Below, piece after piece: positions 10,069 to 22,087 of a stretch of DNA of 51,174 nt. The position numbers and the translations under genes are program-made. The stretch comes from Rozella allomycis CSF55 (lineage: Eukaryota > Rozellomycota), in the NCBI GenBank assembly GCA_000442015.1, contig KE560866.1, positions 1-51,174 on the forward strand. The letters run 5' to 3'. Under the pieces are notes generated by a model that saw only the letters and a list, made by a program, of their open reading frames with translations, did not search any database and was not told where the DNA came from. The stretch's first letter is position 1; each line of letters starts with the position of its first letter.

Positions 10069-11289
10069 TCAATCGAGTTCTACATAACTAAAAAACTGCA
10101 AATGGATAAATCTATATAAAACCGACAATAATGTCATTAGAAGATGTATTATCATGAATCTTTTCCCCAAAACACTCTCCCCAGGAATTAAACCCAGACA
10201 AATTAAAGAATCTGTCAATGCCATGACAGTCAAGCAAAGATAAAAGAGCATAAATATTACACTTTGAACTCCCATGGCCTTCTTCGGCTTGATTCTTTTG
10301 ACTAATGGCAACTCAAAAATTCCCAGCGTTACACAGATGCAATAAAACAAACGGAGAATTCCGAGAATATATGGATTTCTAAATGCAAACACATGCAATA
10401 CTTTTTTATCAATCCATCTCCCAAAAGTATGTAACGCCAGCAATGACCTTAACAGCTTTGAACCAACATGGAAAAGAAACACGAAAGTGGCGCCAATCGT
10501 GAACAATAATAGGATTACAAATATTAAATTTCTTCGAAAGGGATGCAGATTTTTGAGTTCCTTTTCTATGGCCCCCTTTTTAATAACTATTTCATTCAAT
10601 CCTTCCATGTGTAATAACTCGCTGTCAGATATAGATCTTAATCTAACACTGGAAAATAATGGAGAGTTTCTCGCTTTAATAACATTTTCTTCCATCTTTA
10701 AATGAAGCAATTCATTTTCCAACTCTGACTTTCTCCTAGGTGATACAGCGATTTTCTTGCACAAATTGAAGACTTGAATTATCCCAATTGGAAAAGCACT
10801 CCAGTGGAATACAGAACATACTCCAGTCACTATTTTGTTCAGCAAACTAATTGAAGAATGCAGATCTGTAGACAATCCCACTAATTTAGCCATGACCACG
10901 CAAAACACTATTACGAAACCAAGACTAAGAATCCAAACAATTATAGAGTTTCTTAACCCACTGGTCTTAAACATCATTATCGAAGTAACATCCAGTTCTT
11001 CTGTAAATAGATATTCCTCGTAAAAGAAGCAAAGGGGAAGCACAATAACTAGATTAAGAATCGTCCACATTGGTATCATTGTAAGACGGAGTTGAAAAAT
11101 GATATCAATCAAAATGAATAGTATATTTGATGTTGAAAAAGTTAGTGCAAAGAGCAAGAATCGATAGTTGAACGATCGCGGATCCATTACTTGCTTTAGA
11201 ATTAAGAAAGATGTAATGTGAATTACAAGTACGGAAAGGAAACTAAGAATATAAGATCTTGCACTTTCGTTGAAAGAATAGTTGTTCAT
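10069..11289 (-). CDS. Multipass membrane protein, LMBR1-like
   Basis: One uninterrupted frame of 406 aa from ATG 11289 (MNNYSFNESARSYIL). I count eight or nine hydrophobic segments: four to six in the first half, a cytosolic charged block (AVSPRRKSELENELLHLK, about residues 190-260), then three or four more. The segment LVIVLPLCFFYEEYLF resembles the conserved P-x-x-F-F-Y-E motif of LMBR1/LMBD1 proteins. These are polytopic membrane proteins; LMBD1 acts in lysosomal cobalamin export. It lacks introns, unlike most neighbours. A distinct LMBRD2 gene lies at 27.7-29.9 kb. Family call is moderate; other polytopic families are possible. Confidence 0.5.
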   Translation of the reverse strand: MNNYSFNESARSYILSFLSVLVIHITSFLILKQVMDPRSFNYRFLLFALTFSTSNILFILIDIIFQLRLTMIPMWTILNLVIVLPLCFFYEEYLFTEELDVTSIMMFKTSGLRNSIIVWILSLGFVIVFCVVMAKLVGLSTDLHSSISLLNKIVTGVCSVFHWSAFPIGIIQVFNLCKKIAVSPRRKSELENELLHLKMEENVIKARNSPLFSSVRLRSISDSELLHMEGLNEIVIKKGAIEKELKNLHPFRRNLIFVILLLFTIGATFVFLFHVGSKLLRSLLALHTFGRWIDKKVLHVFAFRNPYILGILRLFYCICVTLGIFELPLVKRIKPKKAMGVQSVIFMLFYLCLTVMALTDSLICLGLIPGESVLGKRFMIIHLLMTLLSVLYRFIHLQFFSYVELD

Positions 11290-11565
11290 CGAAATTTCGC
11301 AAACTGACAACAAGCAAATCAAGAAAGATTATGTCACTGTGATCTAAAAAACTGGATGTTAAATTGATATATATAATCTTTTTTTGTACCAATGGAATGT
11401 TCCAACTCTAATTCCTTCATTATTTATTTGCAGAGGATTGATAATGGTTATAAGCTAATAAACATGCGAACAAAATGATTTTCATTTAAAATTTGATATC
11501 AAATTTTAGCAGCTGACATTTTGAATAAAATTTCTCAGTGGATTGTAAAATTTCAAACTCTGTCG

Positions 11566-13002
11566 ATGGGGATAACCGGACTATTGGGATGCTTCAAATC
11601 GGTTATAAACCCATACGATCTTGAGAAATTGAAGGGGTGCAAAGTCGCAATAGATGGTTACTCTTGGCTTTACAAAGGATCCTACAGTTGTGCCATGGAC
11701 CTTTGCCTGAATATCAACACGAGAATGTAAATACATGTCTACATCTCCATAGGCACATAAATTACTGCGTGAAAAAGGCTAAAGAACTTGTTTATTTCGG
11801 GATTCAACCATATTTTGTGTTTGATGGTTGTTCCCTTCCAATGAAAAAGAGAACAGAAGAAAAAAGATCGTTGTAGTTAATTTATTCACAAAATATAAAA
11901 GGAGCAAAGAGAAAGCGATGGAACTGGGACACAAATACTTGAAATTGAAAAACCTTAAAGCAGCGTTCAGTGAGTTTACCAAAGCAGTTAGTATTAAACC
12001 CGAATATGTATATCAACTAGTGCAAGTGATTTATATTCTTTTAATTAATAGGAACTTAAAAAAGAAGGAATTCCTTACGTTATCGCACCATATGAGGCAG
12101 ATGCGCAAATGACATATTTGGTCAATGAAGGTATTGTGGACGCAGCAATATCGGAAGATTCTGACTTGATTGTTTTTGGATGCAAAAGAGTAGTATATAT
12201 TGTTTATCAGCAAAGACGTTTTATAAATGTAACGGGGCCAACGCACATGAATTGCGGTTCCAAGATATTTTCAAAACCACAGATTGGACGATATCTCATT
12301 TGACTTTTGAACAAGTAAATTAAGCTTTTAACTCATTTATTAGCTACAATATACTTGCATTCTCTCTGGCTGTGATTACCTTGAGTCAATCCAAGGAGTA
12401 GGACTAAAAACAGCTTTAAAGTATGTGACTAAAGGAAAAACAATTGAAAATGTATATATACGTAATTAGAATAACAAGATTTTTATGGAAATGAAAAACG
12501 ACGGGAAAGATGTATCACATGAGTACATTGAAGATTTTGAGAAAGCAGTTTGTACGTTCAAATTTCAAAGAGTATTTGATCCTAGAAACAATAGACTTAC
12601 AACTCTTAATCCTTTGCCTAACCATATAGACACTAAGAAGATTGAATTCATAGGACCGTAAGTTTATTTCGACTAGAGCACAGTAGATATATGACTGACG
12701 AGGTAGCTACGCAATTAGCTCAATGCAAAATAAACCCTAAAAATATGAAGCCATTTACTTCCATTGAATCACAATCTTCACAACCACTTCAAAATTTAAC
12801 GAGCAAAATGAACGCCAATACAACAATGTCTCCTTTGGAGAAAAGGGGGCCACTAGACAAATTTTTCTCCATAAAAACTAGAACCTCGGAAAAAAGGACT
12901 CTAAAAACTACATCCAACGCTGCCGAGGCTAAAAAGTCTAAAAGAGTAGATAGAAATTCAAATCATAAAGTCACTGACCTTCAGAGTCCATATTTTTTGT
13001 AA
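11566..13002 (+). CDS. EXO1: Exonuclease 1 (5'-3' exonuclease and flap endonuclease)
   Basis: EXO1 resects DNA in mismatch repair and double-strand break repair. Eight exons joined by seven introns (26, 32, 26, 26, 29, 27, 29 nt) give 413 aa and close the frame. The XPG-N region begins MGITGLLGCFKSV with VAIDGYSWLYKG. YFVFDGCSLPMK follows, then the XPG-I region (APYEADAQMTYL, SEDSDLIVFG) with the catalytic acidic residues and KCNGANAHE. The helix-hairpin-helix CDYLESIQGVGLKTA comes next. The C-terminus is shorter than in yeast or animals and has GPLDKFFSIK, which resembles a PCNA-interacting (PIP) box lacking the usual Gln. The start was set at MGI, whose N-terminal Gly is needed for catalysis in this family. 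Confidence 0.93.
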
Positions 13003-13107
13003 AAAAAATAAATACATAAATAAATATTCTTCAATTGCATTATAATTTTATGGCTGTAACTTTCCTTAAAATATATTAAAAGATTTCCCAAATTAGAAAG
13101 GGACAGG

Positions 13108-14247
13108 ATGAGAATATTTTCTGGTGTATCTTACAGATACAGAAATACAATTATAAGCTTCCCGCAGAAAAACTATTCAAGCGTTAATATAAAGCATTCT
13201 TCGAGAAAAAGCTTGGTGAAAGAATGTCCCTTTATCGAAATCAAGAATGACAGACTTCATATATCTACAGGCTTCGATGCATATAGAATCTTACCACTAA
13301 TTAAATTACAGAAATACACAGGATTAAAGGACTTAGTCCTTCAGGGTCTAACAATAGAGGAACTTGTTTTACTAGGAGCTAGGCTGAGTAATTTTAACAT
13401 TAGAGCGATATACTTTGAGCAAAAGAGATTAAGAGCGGGAGGAATCATAAAATTTGTTTGGTTTCTACGAGGCACGCCAATTTCTGTTTTAGATATGAGG
13501 AACAGTAAAATTGAAAAAGAAGGAGCATTGGAATTGGGAAGATACATCATAGAAATGCCGGAACTAAAAGTGCTTAATGTATCAGGAAATTGTTTGGGTG
13601 ATAAGGGTGCAAGATTTATCTTGCGCAACATGACAAGTGAAACGACCGTCCAACATTTGGATCTCTCAAAAAATTTCTTGACAAGATCTGGATTTAAAGA
13701 AATTAACAAACTTTGGTCATCAATTACATTAAAATCCTTGAAATTGGATAAAATTAATATCGGTGAAAATCTACACCATTTATGTTCAAATCTACATCAA
13801 GGAAAGTTGGAAGAATTGTACTTATCACAATGTAACATAAACAATGAAAGCATATCCAAATTTGCGACCTTTGTGCCATTTCTTCCCTTGAAAGCTCTAG
13901 ATCTTTCCAACAATACTATTTCTTGCAAAGGAATTCTTGATTTAACCCCAAGGCTAGTGAACTCGAAAATTTCAAATTTAAATCTTAGCGGCAACGAAAT
14001 TTCAGATGACGGCGTTTTGGAACTTGCCCAATATTTGCCAAAGTTGAAAATTAACAGTTTAGATCTTTCCTTTAATAGAATCTCTGATGTAGGAGCTATA
14101 GCACTTGCAAAAGTACTTCCAAAATCAAACATTAAGGAATTGAAATTGGATGGAAATAGTATTGGTGAATCCACCATTCGAGAATTCGAGAAAAATAACA
14201 TAGAATTGAATAACAACACACAGATCTCTCAATCGTTTGCAGAATAA
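13108..14247 (+). CDS. Leucine-rich repeat protein (ribonuclease-inhibitor type), 379 aa
   Basis: Single exon from ATG 13108. About ten LRRs of the 28-residue RI class fill residues 100-360, with repeats such as LKVLNVSGNCLGDKGA, LKALDLSNNTISCKGI and INSLDLSFNRISDVGA. The N-terminus (MRIFSGVSYRYRNTIISF) is Arg/Ser/aromatic-rich with few acidic residues, which could be a mitochondrial presequence; this is inference. No NACHT or RanGAP catalytic Arg loop is recognised, so partner and process are unknown. It precedes the adenylate cyclase gene on the same strand. Confidence 0.75.
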   Translation: MRIFSGVSYRYRNTIISFPQKNYSSVNIKHSSRKSLVKECPFIEIKNDRLHISTGFDAYRILPLIKLQKYTGLKDLVLQGLTIEELVLLGARLSNFNIRAIYFEQKRLRAGGIIKFVWFLRGTPISVLDMRNSKIEKEGALELGRYIIEMPELKVLNVSGNCLGDKGARFILRNMTSETTVQHLDLSKNFLTRSGFKEINKLWSSITLKSLKLDKINIGENLHHLCSNLHQGKLEELYLSQCNINNESISKFATFVPFLPLKALDLSNNTISCKGILDLTPRLVNSKISNLNLSGNEISDDGVLELAQYLPKLKINSLDLSFNRISDVGAIALAKVLPKSNIKELKLDGNSIGESTIREFEKNNIELNNNTQISQSFAE

Positions 14248-14406
14248 ATTTCAACATACACATGATTTTAGTCTCTACTTTCAATTGACGATTCTTTTTG
14301 ACATTTTGACATTATTGGTATTTTAATTTAGAATTAGAGTACTTTGAAACGTATTTCGCCTTTGAAAGAATGACCACCTAGAAACGTAAACAATTTTGAT
14401 TACTGA

Positions 14407-17400
14407 ATGGAGCCTACAGCCACATCGAATGGGAAAATGTCAGAAAACATCCCAGGCTCCAAATTAACTCTGTCTACATCTATAAAACGGTTTCTAGGAC
14501 CCAAAAAGTCTATATCACGTGAAGGTACATGTAAAAATATCCGAGACAAAGGATCGCCCGGAAACGAGTCACCTAAAAGCATTTCTTCAAATCCCGATTC
14601 ACCGAGAAAGGCGAAAAAGCGTAAGTGTATTTGAATAACACAATAGTGTTTCTGCCTAATCTTGAGCAAACGGTGAAGGAAGTAGAGAGTGTTAAAATCA
14701 AGGCGATATCTAGTCAGTTTGATGAGTATAATAAGAATAAAAAGAGCATAGACTCTGGCAGTCCGTATAGTCCTTCCACATTGATGAACTGGTTAGCGCC
14801 TGAAAGTTGGATGGTGAGGCCCATGGATGGAATTAAGGGAAACAACAATGCTACGATATTGAGTTTGCTTGGTATTTCAGGGACGGAGCAGGTGAAAGAG
14901 TTGAAAGATATGAGATTTGCTGCATGTGTCAGTCGGAAGGCGTCACTGACAGATGATGCGAATCCTGATAGTGCGAGAAAGGTAAACTTTTAGATTAAAA
15001 TAGATTTAGTGGGAGATTCGAGTGTTTAAACCTGCGACAAAGAGTACAAATGTGCAAAATGCTACGTATTCGCATACTGTTGTAAAGGTTTCGATTGACA
15101 CTACAGTTTCAGATTTGATTATCAGTCTGTCACGAAAGTTTAATATCCCTGACAATAAGAGATTTGGATTGTATATTCAATTCAGAGGACAGAGTAAGAT
15201 TTGTTTGAAATGTTTATAAAGAAAAGCAGTTAGATTCAAACGATTTTCCGATCCAGATTCAATTCTTATTGTTTCAATCGTTGGGATATTCATTATCAGA
15301 GGATGATTTGAGTCAATTGGCGCTTGAAGACCATTCATTTTATTTCAAGTTTATATTTCAGGAATTAGAGAATGTGACGATGAATTCAGATGAAATTCAA
15401 ACAACGATTGTGGGAGGGAATATGAACAAGGTTGACATGTCGAACAAAAAGTTGAATTTATTGAGCGTTAAATTTTATGAATCAAAATTTGCCAATTCGA
15501 TTCACATTTTGAATCTTGGTGGAAATTCTTTGATCCATTTTGATTTTCTGAGGGAATGCAAATCTTTAGTTAATTTATTTCTTGACGGAAATGATCTAAC
15601 AGCTATACCCAATACCCTTTCTTATTGTGAAAATATTAAAGTGATGAGTCTTCAAAGAAATAATATAACAATCTCGTCGTGCAATGTTTTGTCTAGTTTG
15701 AAGGAACTTGTAGACTTGAATATTTCATGTAATCTTTTTGAGAGTATCCCCTGTAAATTTATATTGCATATAAAAACTTTAAACATATCCAATAATTGGC
15801 TGAATGAAATTCCTGATGAAATTGATCTACTTTCAAATTTAGAGGTGTTTGATGTGTCCTTTAATAGTATAAGTTTTATTACAGAAAACATTTGCCATTT
15901 AAACAAATTAAGAGAATTGTATTTGACATCTAATAATTTGAGCACTTTGCCTAAGAGCATTGGAGCCTGCCCAGAGTTGGAAATTTTGGACATCCGCGTC
16001 AACCAAATAGCAGACATTTCAAACGTTTTTAGTTCAGAAAAGTTGAAAGTGTTGAAATGTGACTATAATCCAATTATTGGAGTGCAAGATTCCAATGGTC
16101 AAATGCTTTCGTTGAGTTTTCTAAGTTTGCATAAAACTTCATTGACGAGATTTAATGCGTCTTGGAATTCAATTAAAGAATTAAATATTTCGTGCTCAAA
16201 ATTGAATGAATTGGATGATTCTGTATTTTCTTCATTGCTGAATTTAGAAAAAATAAATTTGAATCGAAATTTACTGTCTTCATTGCCGAAAAGTCTTGGA
16301 GATTTGGTATATTTAAGAGAGCTTTCTGTTGCGAGTAATAAACTTTCTTCATTGCCATCGTGGATCTATAATCTTGATCATTTGGAAACGCTTGATGTTC
16401 ATCATAATATATTAAAGCAATTACCGAGAGAAATATGGTACTGTAGAAGATTATGGATGTTAAATGCAAGTGGAAATTTACTGAGTTCGTTTCCAAAGAA
16501 TCCCCAAAAAGTTGCTGAAAACAAGTCACTATCCAAACTTGATTTTGAAAGAGATTTACGTGATTCCAAAGCACAAATACCCATGCAACCAATATTTTTG
16601 CATTTATCGTTGAAAGAGTTGTATTTGGGAGAGAATAAATTGACAGATGATTGTTTGGATTGTATCGCAATGTTGAAAGGGTTAGAGATATTGAATCTTA
16701 GTTATAATTTGTTGGATGACATTGGCTCTTCACTTTCATCGCTAGTTAAATTGCGAGAATTATATTTGTCAGGGAATCAGTTGACTAATGCGCCTGATGA
16801 TTTAGAAAATTTAGTTGAATTGAAGGTGATGATGGTTAACCATAACAGACTCTCTTCATTGCCACCTGAAATGTCTAAACTTTTAAAGTTGAATATTTTG
16901 GATGCAAGTTGGAATAATTTAAAGTACAATGTAAACAATTGGCCGTATGATTGGAATTGGAATGCAAATAAAGAGTTGAAAGTTCTTGATTTATCAGGAA
17001 ACCATCGATTGGAAGTGAAGCCTTTACCCAACCAAAATGACAGCGCAATATTTGATGATTTGAAAAAGCTTTGTATTTTAGATTTAAACTGTGTGAAACA
17101 AATACCACAAAAGCTACCATCTGAGAGGATTGATTTACGAGTGAGATCGTCATTGTTTGATGATGATCCAGTTTATTATAGCATTGGTGAAACACTTGGA
17201 CCTGAAAATGTATTTAACACTTGGGAAGTTGTGTCACATAATTTAATGAATTCAGAAACTAAACACTTGTGGGCGTTATTTAAAGGCCATAAGAATCCCA
17301 ATGTTTCTAAACATTTGTATGGATCTTTTGAATTTGTGTTTGAAAAAGAATTAAAGAAATGTTGCATGCCTGAAATAGCTTTGAGAAGAACTATCCTTGC

Positions 17401-18641
17401 TATTGCTAGAGAATATGCGCTAGTGAATCCAACGGAAAGTAATGGGGCGTCATTAGCCGCAGTTTTTAGATCAGAAAATCAATTGTACGTTGCCAATGTT
17501 GGAAATATAATGGCAGTTGTATCTAGAAATGGGACTGCTAAACTATTGACAATGAAGCATATTGCATGGGATCCATCAGAGTCTAAGAGGATAAGATACA
17601 TGAATGGCCAAATGGATTTAAATGGGCGTGTTTCTGGCAGTTCAGATTTAAGTAGAATGTTTGGCTGTTATTCATTATTGCCACAAGTGTCATATACGCC
17701 TTCATGTCAAACAGTTGAAATAAATGAAGCTGATGAATTTATTATTATTGCGTGTGATACATTTTGGGAATGCATGAGTTATCAAAATGCGGTTGATATT
17801 GTAAAACCATTGGACAAGACAGAAGCAGCAAAGAAACTTCGTGACATTGCGATTACTTATGGAATTAAAGATCAAATTAGCGTTCTTGTTGCTCCTTTGT
17901 ATCCAACACTTGGGATTAGAAAAGAAAGAAAATCTAGACGCGGTGCGATTGATTATGATAAAGTAATTAAAACAAATTCTGTTAATAGATTGGACAGGAA
18001 GTTACTCCACCGCAAGGAAAAGTTGCTATTGTGTTCACAGATACTAAAAATTCAACTAAACTGTGGAATGAATATGGATTAGCAATGAATTCATCTCTTA
18101 AAGTTCATTTTGAAGTATTAAGAAGGCATATTAGAAACTGTGGAGGTTATGAAGTGAAAACAGAAGGTATTGAAATGTTTCAATAAAGAAAGGTGATGGA
18201 TGCATGATAACGTTTGATTCTGTCGTTGCTGCAATGCGATTTTGTATTTCAACGCAAATTGACTTGATGGATGCAGAATGGCCAGAAGAAATTTTGAAAT
18301 CTCCTGATTGCAAACCAATTTTAGATAAAGAAGGCCATCTACTGTACAAGGGTTTATCAGTTAGAATGGGAATTCATTTTGGGACTCCAATCTGTCAAAT
18401 AGACGATGGATACAACAAAATGGATTACACTGGAGCGCCTGTTAATTTAGCCTCGCGTGTGATGAGTAGCGCTGATGGCGGACAGATTCATATTTCAAAT
18501 GACGCTTATGAAGAATTTTGTGAATCTCAAGATAAAGAAATGCTGGATGGAATAAAATACGTTCTTTATGATGTTGGATTAACTAAACTAAAAGGGTTTC
18601 CATTTCCTGAATATTTAAGAGTCGTAAAACATTATGATTAA
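14407..18641 (+). CDS. CYR1: Adenylate cyclase, fungal CYR1 type (RA-LRR-PP2C-cyclase)
   Basis: It makes cAMP from ATP under control of Ras, at the membrane. Five introns (14621-14646, 14982-15009, 15194-15221, 17963-17988, 18167-18192) give 1366 aa in one closed frame. In order: a Ser/Pro/Lys-rich N-terminus (about 1-180), an RA domain (WEIRVFKPATK to FYFKFIFQELE), about 20 LRRs (residues 310-800), a PP2C-like domain with SNGASLAAVFRSENQLYVANVGN and FIIIACDTFWECMS, and a class III cyclase domain. The cyclase has both metal-binding Asp residues (IVFTDTKNSTKLW; KTEGDGCMITF) and the Asn-Arg pair (GAPVNLASRV), so it looks active. It ends soon after the cyclase domain; the longer CAP-binding tail of yeast Cyr1 is not seen. 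Confidence 0.95.
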
Positions 18642-18688
18642 ATTGATAGATTTATCCAGAAAATTTATGCTATCGACACCAGCAAGCA

Positions 18689-19125
18689 ATGACAACTTCT
18701 AAATCCACAATTGGTGTAAAGGCACTCAGTGGTAAAATCATTTCTTTGGTTTAAAAGGCATCTTTAACGATCCTGAAAGCATCCTCAAATCACATCACAT
18801 TAGTAGCTTAAATTCAATAGATGATAAATTGCTGGAATTTCTAAATAAAAAATTTCCATCTCCTCTAGTTGAAAGTTGGGCTAAAAAAGTTCAATTGGAT
18901 CCAATCGATTCAATGTCAGACGCTCAACTATTAGATGCGTTTGAAGAATTGGTTTTTCATATAGAAGTACACCTTTAAAAGTTATTCAATTAGCAAATAG
19001 CTGCTTGCATTGAACTATTTCAAATAATCGATAAAGAAAAGGTCGAAGCTTTAAGTCACGCTTTCCAAATACAAAATGTCTCTTCAATTGTTAACATTTT
19101 CAAAGATATAATAAAAAAGCATTAA
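18689..19125 (+). CDS. Small unknown helical protein, 127 aa
   Basis: ATG at 18689 (MTTSKSTIGVKALSG) plus two introns (18732-18757, 26 nt; 18967-18993, 27 nt) give a closed 127-aa frame ending at 19125. The protein is predicted by eye to be all alpha-helical with amphipathic segments (DAQLLDAFEELVFHIEQIAA). I do not recognise a family. It starts 47 bp after the cyclase stop on the same strand. It could not be a C-terminal part of the cyclase without skipping that stop. Confidence 0.6.
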
Positions 19126-19204
19126 TTCTATCTTTTAACACATTATCTTAAAAAAGGTATTTTAACAATATTCTAATAAATAACAACTATCATTTAAACT
19201 CAAT

Positions 19205-19786
19205 TCAATAGTCCCAATCCTTTTTATTATTTCTACGCTCCTTCTTCTTATTCGACATTTTGATCTTCAATTCTTTCCTCTTCTGTTCAGCCTTTCTAAT
19301 TCTAATAACACAATCAATGCTTATTTACAATTGCTGCACTCTATTCTTTTGCTCTTCACTTGTTTCAGAAGGCGGAATGCCACTTGTTTTTACAATCTCC
19401 CCCAACATTTTCACCACATTGTCCTTATTTCTATGCTGACACCGTTCATCAGAACAACTAATTTGCAAAATTTCATTCTTCACTAGCTTAGACTTGTGTT
19501 TCATTTTAATATCATCAATAACTGGATCAGGAAGCCATTTTGCAGCCATATTAAGATTCCAACGCACAGTAACCTTGCTGTCAGCTATCTCTTATCTTTA
19601 CCAATTATTTATACTTGTATTTACATGCTGTCCTCCTGCACCACTCGACCGTGAAAATGAAAACTCTAGCTCACCTAATACCAAAATTAAAATAAATTAA
19701 CCTCTTTGAATCATTGAAATCTTGAAATTGGAATGGAATCTCCTCCATTCCTCTATAGTCACGCTTTTAAACCTTTTAAAAAACAT
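19205..19786 (-). CDS. GGQ-domain peptidyl-tRNA hydrolase, ICT1/ArfB-like
   Basis: This family frees peptides from stalled ribosomes, usually in mitochondria. Three introns (27, 30, 27 nt) give 165 aa from ATG 19786 (MFFKRFKSVTIEEW), whose basic N-terminus is compatible with mitochondrial import. The catalytic loop SRSSGAGGQHVNT is encoded on its own short exon, followed by TDSKVTVRWNL. The C-terminus is the typical basic tail that enters the mRNA channel (RKAEQKRKELKIK, KKKERRNNKK). It lacks the codon-recognition domains of true release factors. Its start is 34 bp from the stop of the DnaJ gene upstream on the same strand. Confidence 0.88.
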
Positions 19787-19819
19787 TGAAATTTCAAAAG
19801 TTTGAAGAAATGATTTAAT

Positions 19820-20928
19820 TTATTTACGATAAAATTCATGAAACTTTTCACAAAATGGCTGCTCTGATAAATTTTGCTTCTTCTCTGCATGACAGTTTTG
19901 TTGGAGATATTTCGCAAATGTCCTTTCTATTTCATCTTCATATTGGCGGACTTCGCGGACAATGTTCCTATAGTCATGCTGCTGGATATAATCTTCATTA
20001 AATTTGGTAGTGTAATAGTCTATAGACCTTCTGTACGTTTTTCTATGAATTGGAAATTGCGGAGTCTCCTCGAAAGAATATTTGTTCTCCAATTGAACAG
20101 TTGGATTCAGTATCGAAGCAAGCATATTAAAAATTATATTAAACACAATAAATATAATTAGAGGTGACATTAACCTTAAAAGACTTGGCTGCGGTGACGC
20201 ACTTTCTTGGTGTCGTGTTCGTTGCCGATGTGATGTTCTGCGTTGGATTGCTAATACAATTCAAACAAAAAAATTACTTTCATCATTAAACGCATGCTGG
20301 AAAAACATTCTAAATAATTCTTCAGGATCAATATCTTCTTCTCTAAATGTAGAAAAGTGGAATCCATTCATATTTGACATGGGCGAATGTCCTCTTTCAC
20401 CAGTTATACCATGCATATCATACATTCTTCTCTTTTCAGGGTCTCCCAGTATTGAAAATGCTTTGTTGACAAGCTTAAATGCCTCGTCCGCTCGATCATG
20501 ATTATTCTTGTCCGGGTGAAATGCTAAAGCCAGCTGGGTTGAATTCCAATTATAAATATTACCTTTCGATATGCCTTTTTGATTTCAACTTCTGTAGAGG
20601 ATTTCTCAACTTCCAACAACGAATAATAGTCAGACTTGTCCTTTCTTAAATACATTAAAACAGCTGTTTCCTGTTCAACGGAATACTCTCTTTTGACTTT
20701 AGGAGTTTCCGTCTCTTTAGTTGACTCTGATCGTTTTCTGGGACCCTCATTCTCTGCTTCATTACGTGGCACCGTATTTAATTTTTCTAACAAATCCTTG
20801 GCCTTGTCCGTAGGATATAGCCGTAACGATTTTTTACACCATTTTATCGCATTTTCCAAGTTTCCTTCGCTGTAATACTTCATCGATAACTCATAGCATT
20901 TTGTGGCCTCATCTTTGTTGCTTTCCAT
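19820..20928 (-). CDS. ER membrane DnaJ co-chaperone, DNAJB12/DNAJB14 type
   Basis: Two introns (20534-20562, 29 nt; 20251-20277, 27 nt) give 350 aa. An N-terminal TPR-like helix pair (CYELSMKYYSEGNLENAIKW) is followed by a J domain (YYSLLEVEKSSTEVEIKKAY, then the HPD motif in LAFHPDKNNHD), one transmembrane segment (PLIIFIVFNIIFNMLASIL) and a DUF1977-type lumenal domain (RSIDYYTTKFNEDY to EIERTFAKYLQQNC). This order is diagnostic of DNAJB12/14, which recruit Hsp70 for ER-associated degradation. Confidence 0.9.
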
Positions 20929-21018
20929 TTCGGAATTTTACCTAATATTGAGTGTTCAAATTAAAAAACAAAATATCTCGAAAAACATATTTATTAAGTG
21001 ACTTCTAGTTCCTATCAA

Positions 21019-21867
21019 CTACTGAAACATTTGCTGACTTGGTATATTTCGTTGATGTAAAGCTTGTGCGTTACTTGGTGCCATTGGCGTTGCGAAGCCT
21101 TGATTTTGCATGTATTGATTGCTCTGGGGAGTCACGTTACCTTGTAAAGAGCTTTCATAACCTTCGGGAATACCATACGGAGATTGTGGCAAATATTGCT
21201 GTCGTTGGCTGGGCTGTGTCTGCACCATCCGTTGTGCGGTTGCAGATGGATGCATTCCTTGTTGCATCACCTGCCCACCTGGTGACTGATTTGACTTTGT
21301 TTGATGCACTTGAGCACTTTGGCTTTTGCCGTTCGAATTCACCATTTGAGGTTGGCTAGTACTTTTTTGCGTATTATATGCTCTTAATAGGGACACTGCC
21401 AAATCAGTGTCTGCTTGATTTTTCCCTATTCGTTGATTTTGCATGCTTAACGCTTGGGCCATATCGATATCATTCTGTGTTAACTGCTGCACGTTGTTCT
21501 GTAGGCCTTGAACGGATCCTGTGAGTAATTTGATTTGTCTATGTTGTTGGACATCTACCTGATCGTTCATATCAAGCCTATTTATAATATTTGAATTAAT
21601 GACGTCTTGTTTGTCTTGAAGGGCGGCCTGAATGTCACTATCAACAGCACCTATTTCTTTCACCAATTGAACTTTCTGCTGCGTGAGCGCATCCTTTTTC
21701 TTTAGTTCCTCTAGTTGCTGCGCTTGCTTCTTGTCTGCGTCACATGTATTTAACCCTAAAGAACACATGGCATCGTAGAAAAATCCGGGAAGCGGCCTAC
21801 TTTTTACGGTATTTGAGATCAACAGTATCTGTAAAGACAATATAACAGGAAAAGAACTAAATCTCAT
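21019..21867 (-). CDS. Secreted coiled-coil, Gln/Met-rich protein
   Basis: Single exon, 282 aa. The signal peptide is MRFSSFPVILSLQILLISNT; a short PGFFYDAMCSLGLNTC segment follows. Residues 45-170 form a coiled coil (AQQLEELKKKDALTQQKVQL). The C-terminal 110 residues are Gln/Ser/Pro/Met-rich low complexity. It shares its layout (signal peptide, small Gly/Pro/Ala segment, coiled coil, Q-rich tail) with the genes at 24444 and 29951. Function unknown; a wall, surface or secreted effector role is inference. Confidence 0.7.
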   Translation of the reverse strand: MRFSSFPVILSLQILLISNTVKSRPLPGFFYDAMCSLGLNTCDADKKQAQQLEELKKKDALTQQKVQLVKEIGAVDSDIQAALQDKQDVINSNIINRLDMNDQVDVQQHRQIKLLTGSVQGLQNNVQQLTQNDIDMAQALSMQNQRIGKNQADTDLAVSLLRAYNTQKSTSQPQMVNSNGKSQSAQVHQTKSNQSPGGQVMQQGMHPSATAQRMVQTQPSQRQQYLPQSPYGIPEGYESSLQGNVTPQSNQYMQNQGFATPMAPSNAQALHQRNIPSQQMFQ

Positions 21868-22006
21868 TCAGGATTCTAGGGGTTTTGTAACAAAATAAAC
21901 CATTCTTAGAACCCCATTTCTAATTTTAGAGCTAAAATGAAACAGTGTTGCAATTTTAATACGCACCTGATCGTCATGAAAAATATTGCAAGAGGTCCGA
22001 AAATGT

Positions 22007-22013
22007 AAAAAAA
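22007..22013 (-). terminator. RNA polymerase III terminator of tRNA-Ala
   Basis: Seven A on the plus strand, giving a T7 run one base past the tRNA 3' end on the minus strand. Confidence 0.85.
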
Positions 22014-22014
22014 T

Positions 22015-22039
22015 TGGAGTTGGGGGGTATCGATCCCCC

Positions 22040-22071
<32 letters not shown>

Positions 22072-22087
22072 TCTGAGCTACAACCCC
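22015..22087 (-). tRNA. tRNA-Ala(AGC)
   Basis: On the minus strand the acceptor GGGGTTG pairs with CAACTCC (including the G3-U70 identity pair), the anticodon loop CTTAGCATG carries AGC, and the T stem is GGGGG/CCCCC. The T loop is ATCGATA, with A at position 54 rather than U; some animal tRNA-Ala genes share this. 73 nt, no intron. Confidence 0.95.
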
